Positions 8,365-11,180 of a DNA stretch of 11,180 nucleotides are shown one piece after another. Below the pieces are notes generated by a model, which was given only the letters and a program-made list of their open reading frames with translations, was not told where the DNA came from and did no database searches. This stretch comes from Methylococcaceae bacterium (lineage in GTDB: Bacteria; Pseudomonadota; Gammaproteobacteria; Methylococcales; Methylomonadaceae). A program made the translations under genes and the position numbers. Numbering within the stretch: position 1 is the first letter of the stretch; each line of letters begins with the position of its first letter. The stretch spans positions 1-11,180 of the forward strand of contig CANNLO010000144.1 in the NCBI GenBank assembly GCA_947505055.1, given 5' to 3'.

Positions 8365-8919
8365 ATGCTTATTACCAAAGATTCAAAAATAAATGACGAC
8401 GCGATTGTCATTCAGGTACATATTCCAAAAACCGCTGGAACGTCATTGCGCCTTCTTTTTAATCAAGTATTCGGAGCTGATAAGTGCTTGATGAATTATA
8501 AAGATGAACTACACGAAAAAAAATCAACGGAGTTGACCAATATTCGTCACGTAAGTGGGCATTTTGGCTACGGTATTCATCAAAGTTTCGCAAAAAAACC
8601 AATATATATCACTGTCCTTAGAAATCCGATAGATCGATATATTTCTCTTTATTCTCACATTCTTACCGACCCAAACCATAAACTTCAACTTCAAGAATAT
8701 GCTCGACGCTATGATATAAATGAATTTCTTCGGTATATTCTTGATAGTGAAGACACTGGCGTTTGGCACCTGTTGCATAATACTCAGTGCCGACAAATTT
8801 GTGGCGAAGCTGACTACAAAAAGGCAAAGGAATATATCGACACTAAATATTTTCTTGCGTGTCCCATTTCCAATGGTAGATGCGATGGTTGGAATGTTAA
8901 GTACTGCTCTAGGTGTTAA
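8365..8919 (+). CDS. N-terminal fragment of a sulfotransferase-methyltransferase fusion, cut off by a frameshift
   Basis: As written this frame gives 184 residues. The first ~168 are a Sulfotransfer_2-type domain: HIPKTAGTSLR at 19-29 (5'-phosphosulfate-binding loop for PAPS), SGHFGYG at 64-70, and LRNPIDRYISLYSH at 85-98 (3'-phosphate-binding motif). After PIS near residue 170, at about 8869-8873, the sequence stops looking like the family and a stop comes 16 codons later. The next frame carries on at once with MVDAMVGM and then the expected sulfotransferase C-terminal part. One extra base within 8869-8873 explains this. Restoring it joins this fragment to the long downstream frame. ATG 8365 lies 14 bases after the gene 2 stop with only a weak ribosome-binding site, so it probably belongs to the same operon. 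Inferred role of the intact protein: sulfating a glycan from PAPS. The error could be in the assembly rather than the genome. Confidence 0.85.
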   Translation: MLITKDSKINDDAIVIQVHIPKTAGTSLRLLFNQVFGADKCLMNYKDELHEKKSTELTNIRHVSGHFGYGIHQSFAKKPIYITVLRNPIDRYISLYSHILTDPNHKLQLQEYARRYDINEFLRYILDSEDTGVWHLLHNTQCRQICGEADYKKAKEYIDTKYFLACPISNGRCDGWNVKYCSRC

Positions 8920-11180
8920 TGGTTTGACATTGCCTAAGGTAAACGAAACGAAACAACGTATGGCATCTTATAAAGACATACCGTCACTGTCTGATGAATC
9001 CATTATGCTCTTGATGAATTCAGAGCAAGAGGATGCTTTGTTGTTCAGCTACGTCCAGAAAGCTTTCTCTCAAGTTCGAGAATTAATCGATGTCAACAGC
9101 ACTATAAAGGAGGTCAAAATTACTGGTGCTCCAGTGACCGAAAAAATTCCTCCTAAAGATTTGCGCTTTATGGGGGAGTCGGACGAGGTTTTTATTCAGG
9201 CAGCAGATTATCTTGCAAAGAGTATCTTGCGTTCTTACGGCCTAGATAGACACCTTGGAAGTATTTTAGATATAGGATGCGGTTATGGTCGTCTTGCTTA
9301 CGGGTTGAGAAGATCTTACTTTGAAGGCGAATATCAGGGTTTTGATATCCTTGGTCGGCATATTAATTGGTTAAACGAAAACTTTCATTCGGGACATAAG
9401 GATGATGGCTATCAGTTTTTGCATGCCAATATCTACAATCAGCGTTACAACCCGGAAGGTAAACCCATTGATGAATTAGACTTACCATACCCCATTGCCT
9501 CGTTTGATTGTTTGGTTAGTCTCTCGGTATTTACGCATTTGTATGAAGAAGAAGTTGTCAAATACATTCGCTACCTCAAGCAGTTTATGAAACACGGAGG
9601 ACTTTGGATTGCGACTTTTTTTGTCCTCCCGCCCGAATTTTCATTGGAAAATCAGCCTGTCGATGCGACTTATCTGCTGGTCAAGCAAGTTTCGGAAAAT
9701 GCATTTATCCATAATATTGATGAGCCATTATTGGCAATCGCATTTACAGAGAAGTTCTTGCTAAACTTATTTGCTAAAGAAGGCTTAGAGATCGTTGAGC
9801 AGCGTAAAGGACGATGGTTTACCAAGGAAAACTCTTTGGAATTGCAAGATTGGTTTATATTAAAAAAACGCGTCGAACATAAAACTATGCGTTGCTTAAT
9901 CTCGGGAAATGCAAAAAGCGGAACGACGGCTCTATTTTATGCTGTCGCGAACGCTATGAAATATGCCTCACATTTTTTCGAAAAGCCATTGTCTGCTCTT
10001 GACAAATTGCCACCTAGTAGCATCGCAAAAGTTATATTCAATACAGAAAATGACATTAACAATTGTACCAAGTTGTTTGATAAGCGGATTATGATAATCC
10101 GCGATCCAAAAGATCGCTTGGTTAGCATAGTATTTTACTCAGTTTCACTCGAACAATTCGTCTCCAATGATCTTTTACTAAAAGAGCTAATTCGATTGGT
10201 TGAGAAAAAACAAATTTCGCCAAATGAGGTCGATTTTATTGACTTAATTGAGGTGTTGGCCGGTAGTCGTGAGGGAATTGAGGGATTTATTGTCAGTTCG
10301 TTAGTAGAGTTTCATAACGTTAATGCTTTTTTGAAGACAGCTCAAGATGATTGGCTTGTAGTAAAATATGAGGATTTTACTGACGGTAATTTTGATGACT
10401 TATCTAACTATCTAGGTTTGCCGATTGAAAAGGAATTTTCAGTTCCCTCTGCCTATCTAGTAGACCGTACAAAATCTTATGGAGATTGGCGAAACTGGTT
10501 TACAGATAGGGATGTTGAGTTTCTGAAACCGATTTTTTTAAAGGTGCTTGGAACTACAAATTACACAACCGACTGGCAGCTTAATTCCATACCGATTGTT
10601 AATCCCAAGTACGGGTCGGAATATATTTTAAATGCTATTAAGAAACGTAGGCAGGAGTATGGGCTAGCTCCGCTTAATCTTGATGGATCAGCATCGAAAA
10701 GCGCGATGAAATTGGCAAGCTTTTCGAATCCTGTTTCGCAATCATGTACATTATGCGGCGGACTTGAGTTTGGTCCAGGGCCAAACGGACGGATGGCGAG
10801 TACGGGAGTACCTCCTTGTTGCCGTAAATGCGGCTCCCTCGAAAGACATCGTATTTTGCGTCAAATATTTCAGGCTTTGCCGCTCGGCTTTCTCGATTGG
10901 CGGCGCGGGCTGCAATTCAGTCCTGACCAAGGTATTGACCAGCGTTGGTTTAGAAGTTACGAAGTATCTATATTCGGTGGTGAGAATAGCTTAGATATCC
11001 AGTCTCTAGATCGGAGCGATGATAGTTATGATTTCATCTCGCTTAACCACGTACTGGAAAGTGTTCCTGATGACATTGCCGGTTTTGATGAACTTTGTCG
11101 AGTCTTATCACCTTCTGGGCTTATGCAAATTACTTTTGGTTCATCTGATATTCGTGAGAAGACCATCGAACTACCAGAGC
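8873..11180 (+). CDS. Continuation of the fusion: sulfotransferase C-terminus, methyltransferase, second sulfotransferase, zinc-ribbon methyltransferase (runs off right edge)
   Basis: The frame containing ATG 8873 is open with no stop to the window end, over 765 codons. In order it encodes: (1) the C-terminal part of the first sulfotransferase (about 8873-9100); (2) a class I SAM methyltransferase, with motif I ILDIGCGYGRLAYGL at 9263-9307, GFDI soon after, and LSVFTHLYEEE further on; (3) a second sulfotransferase from 9887, with GNAKSGTTALF as the 5'-phosphosulfate loop and IIRDPKDRLVS at about 10094-10126; (4) a zinc-ribbon-like CTLCGG (cysteines at 10745 and 10754) and CCRKCGSLERHR (cysteines at 10817, 10820 and 10829) leading into another methyltransferase with SYDFISLNHVLESVP, incomplete. 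ATG 8873 has no ribosome-binding site and sits inside a domain, so this is almost certainly not an independent gene but the rest of the one starting at 8365. Inferred role: sulfation and methylation of the glycan made by the upstream enzymes. The methyl acceptor is unknown. Confidence 0.85.
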   Translation, partial: MVDAMVGMLSTALGVNGLTLPKVNETKQRMASYKDIPSLSDESIMLLMNSEQEDALLFSYVQKAFSQVRELIDVNSTIKEVKITGAPVTEKIPPKDLRFMGESDEVFIQAADYLAKSILRSYGLDRHLGSILDIGCGYGRLAYGLRRSYFEGEYQGFDILGRHINWLNENFHSGHKDDGYQFLHANIYNQRYNPEGKPIDELDLPYPIASFDCLVSLSVFTHLYEEEVVKYIRYLKQFMKHGGLWIATFFVLPPEFSLENQPVDATYLLVKQVSENAFIHNIDEPLLAIAFTEKFLLNLFAKEGLEIVEQRKGRWFTKENSLELQDWFILKKRVEHKTMRCLISGNAKSGTTALFYAVANAMKYASHFFEKPLSALDKLPPSSIAKVIFNTENDINNCTKLFDKRIMIIRDPKDRLVSIVFYSVSLEQFVSNDLLLKELIRLVEKKQISPNEVDFIDLIEVLAGSREGIEGFIVSSLVEFHNVNAFLKTAQDDWLVVKYEDFTDGNFDDLSNYLGLPIEKEFSVPSAYLVDRTKSYGDWRNWFTDRDVEFLKPIFLKVLGTTNYTTDWQLNSIPIVNPKYGSEYILNAIKKRRQEYGLAPLNLDGSASKSAMKLASFSNPVSQSCTLCGGLEFGPGPNGRMASTGVPPCCRKCGSLERHRILRQIFQALPLGFLDWRRGLQFSPDQGIDQRWFRSYEVSIFGGENSLDIQSLDRSDDSYDFISLNHVLESVPDDIAGFDELCRVLSPSGLMQITFGSSDIREKTIELPE
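10084..10117. repeat. Two overlapping inverted repeats inside the second sulfotransferase
   Basis: 10084-10092 and 10094-10102 are perfect 9-base inverted arms around a single G. 10101-10106 and 10112-10117 are perfect 6-base arms (GCGATC/GATCGC) around the 5-base loop CAAAA. The two share bases 10101-10102. They lie in the codons for the 3'-phosphate-binding motif. No function can be assigned, and the location argues against a terminator. Confidence 0.6.

Noticed and set aside
8873..8875. Independent gene starting at ATG 8873
   Set aside because: There is no ribosome-binding site, and the start would fall inside a sulfotransferase domain whose first part is in the preceding frame.
8860..8880. 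Programmed ribosomal frameshifting as the explanation of the frame change
   Set aside because: No slippery heptamer or clear downstream pseudoknot is visible at the switch point; a simple one-base insertion explains it better. Not fully excluded.
9937..10128. 63-codon antisense frame
   Set aside because: It lies opposite the second sulfotransferase domain, with no supporting features.
10764..10994. 76-codon + strand frame near the right edge
   Set aside because: It is an out-of-frame shadow of the long open frame that encodes the zinc-ribbon and methyltransferase.
1..11180. CRISPR arrays, tRNA or rRNA genes, rho-independent terminators
   Set aside because: No regularly spaced repeats, cloverleaf or conserved rRNA segments, and no GC-rich stem followed by a T run between genes were seen.

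Overview
The window looks like part of a bacterial surface-polysaccharide (or glycoprotein-glycan) biosynthesis locus. All supported genes lie on the + strand, tightly packed, and encode unusually large multidomain enzymes. The organism is probably a Gram-negative proteobacterium, possibly gammaproteobacterial; this is a weak inference from gene style and moderate base composition, and nothing here fixes the genus.

Layout. Positions 3-116 hold the last 37 codons of a gene that enters from the left, possibly a transposase. A short 54-base gap (117-170) contains a promoter-like sequence. Gene 1 (171-3521) encodes 1116 residues: about four ~100-residue beta-rich repeats, a family 2 glycosyltransferase (GT2) domain, and a GT4-like domain. 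Gene 2 (3518-8350) encodes 1610 residues: a basic low-complexity leader, about six similar repeats, a GT2 domain, and two tandem CgeB/glycosyl-transferase-group-1-like domains. It starts at TTG, overlapping the gene 1 stop by 4 bases, with a good ribosome-binding site. Fourteen bases later a third long coding region begins (8365). Its frame is broken at about 8869-8873 by what looks like a single extra base, then continues open to the right edge (11180).

Read across the break, the third region encodes sulfotransferase - SAM methyltransferase - sulfotransferase - zinc-ribbon SAM methyltransferase, and is still unfinished at the window end. The frameshift falls inside the first sulfotransferase domain: its C-terminal conserved part is found only in the other frame. 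This is the strongest finding in the window.

Together the genes suggest that genes 1 and 2 assemble a glycan using two GT2 and three GT-B type domains, and that the third product decorates it with sulfate and methyl groups in an ST-MT-ST-MT arrangement. Gene 1 looks higher in GC than what follows. The change falls in its last ~150 bases, right at a five-tract G-rich sequence (3350-3386) that fits a G-quadruplex motif. This may mark a recombination join between modules.
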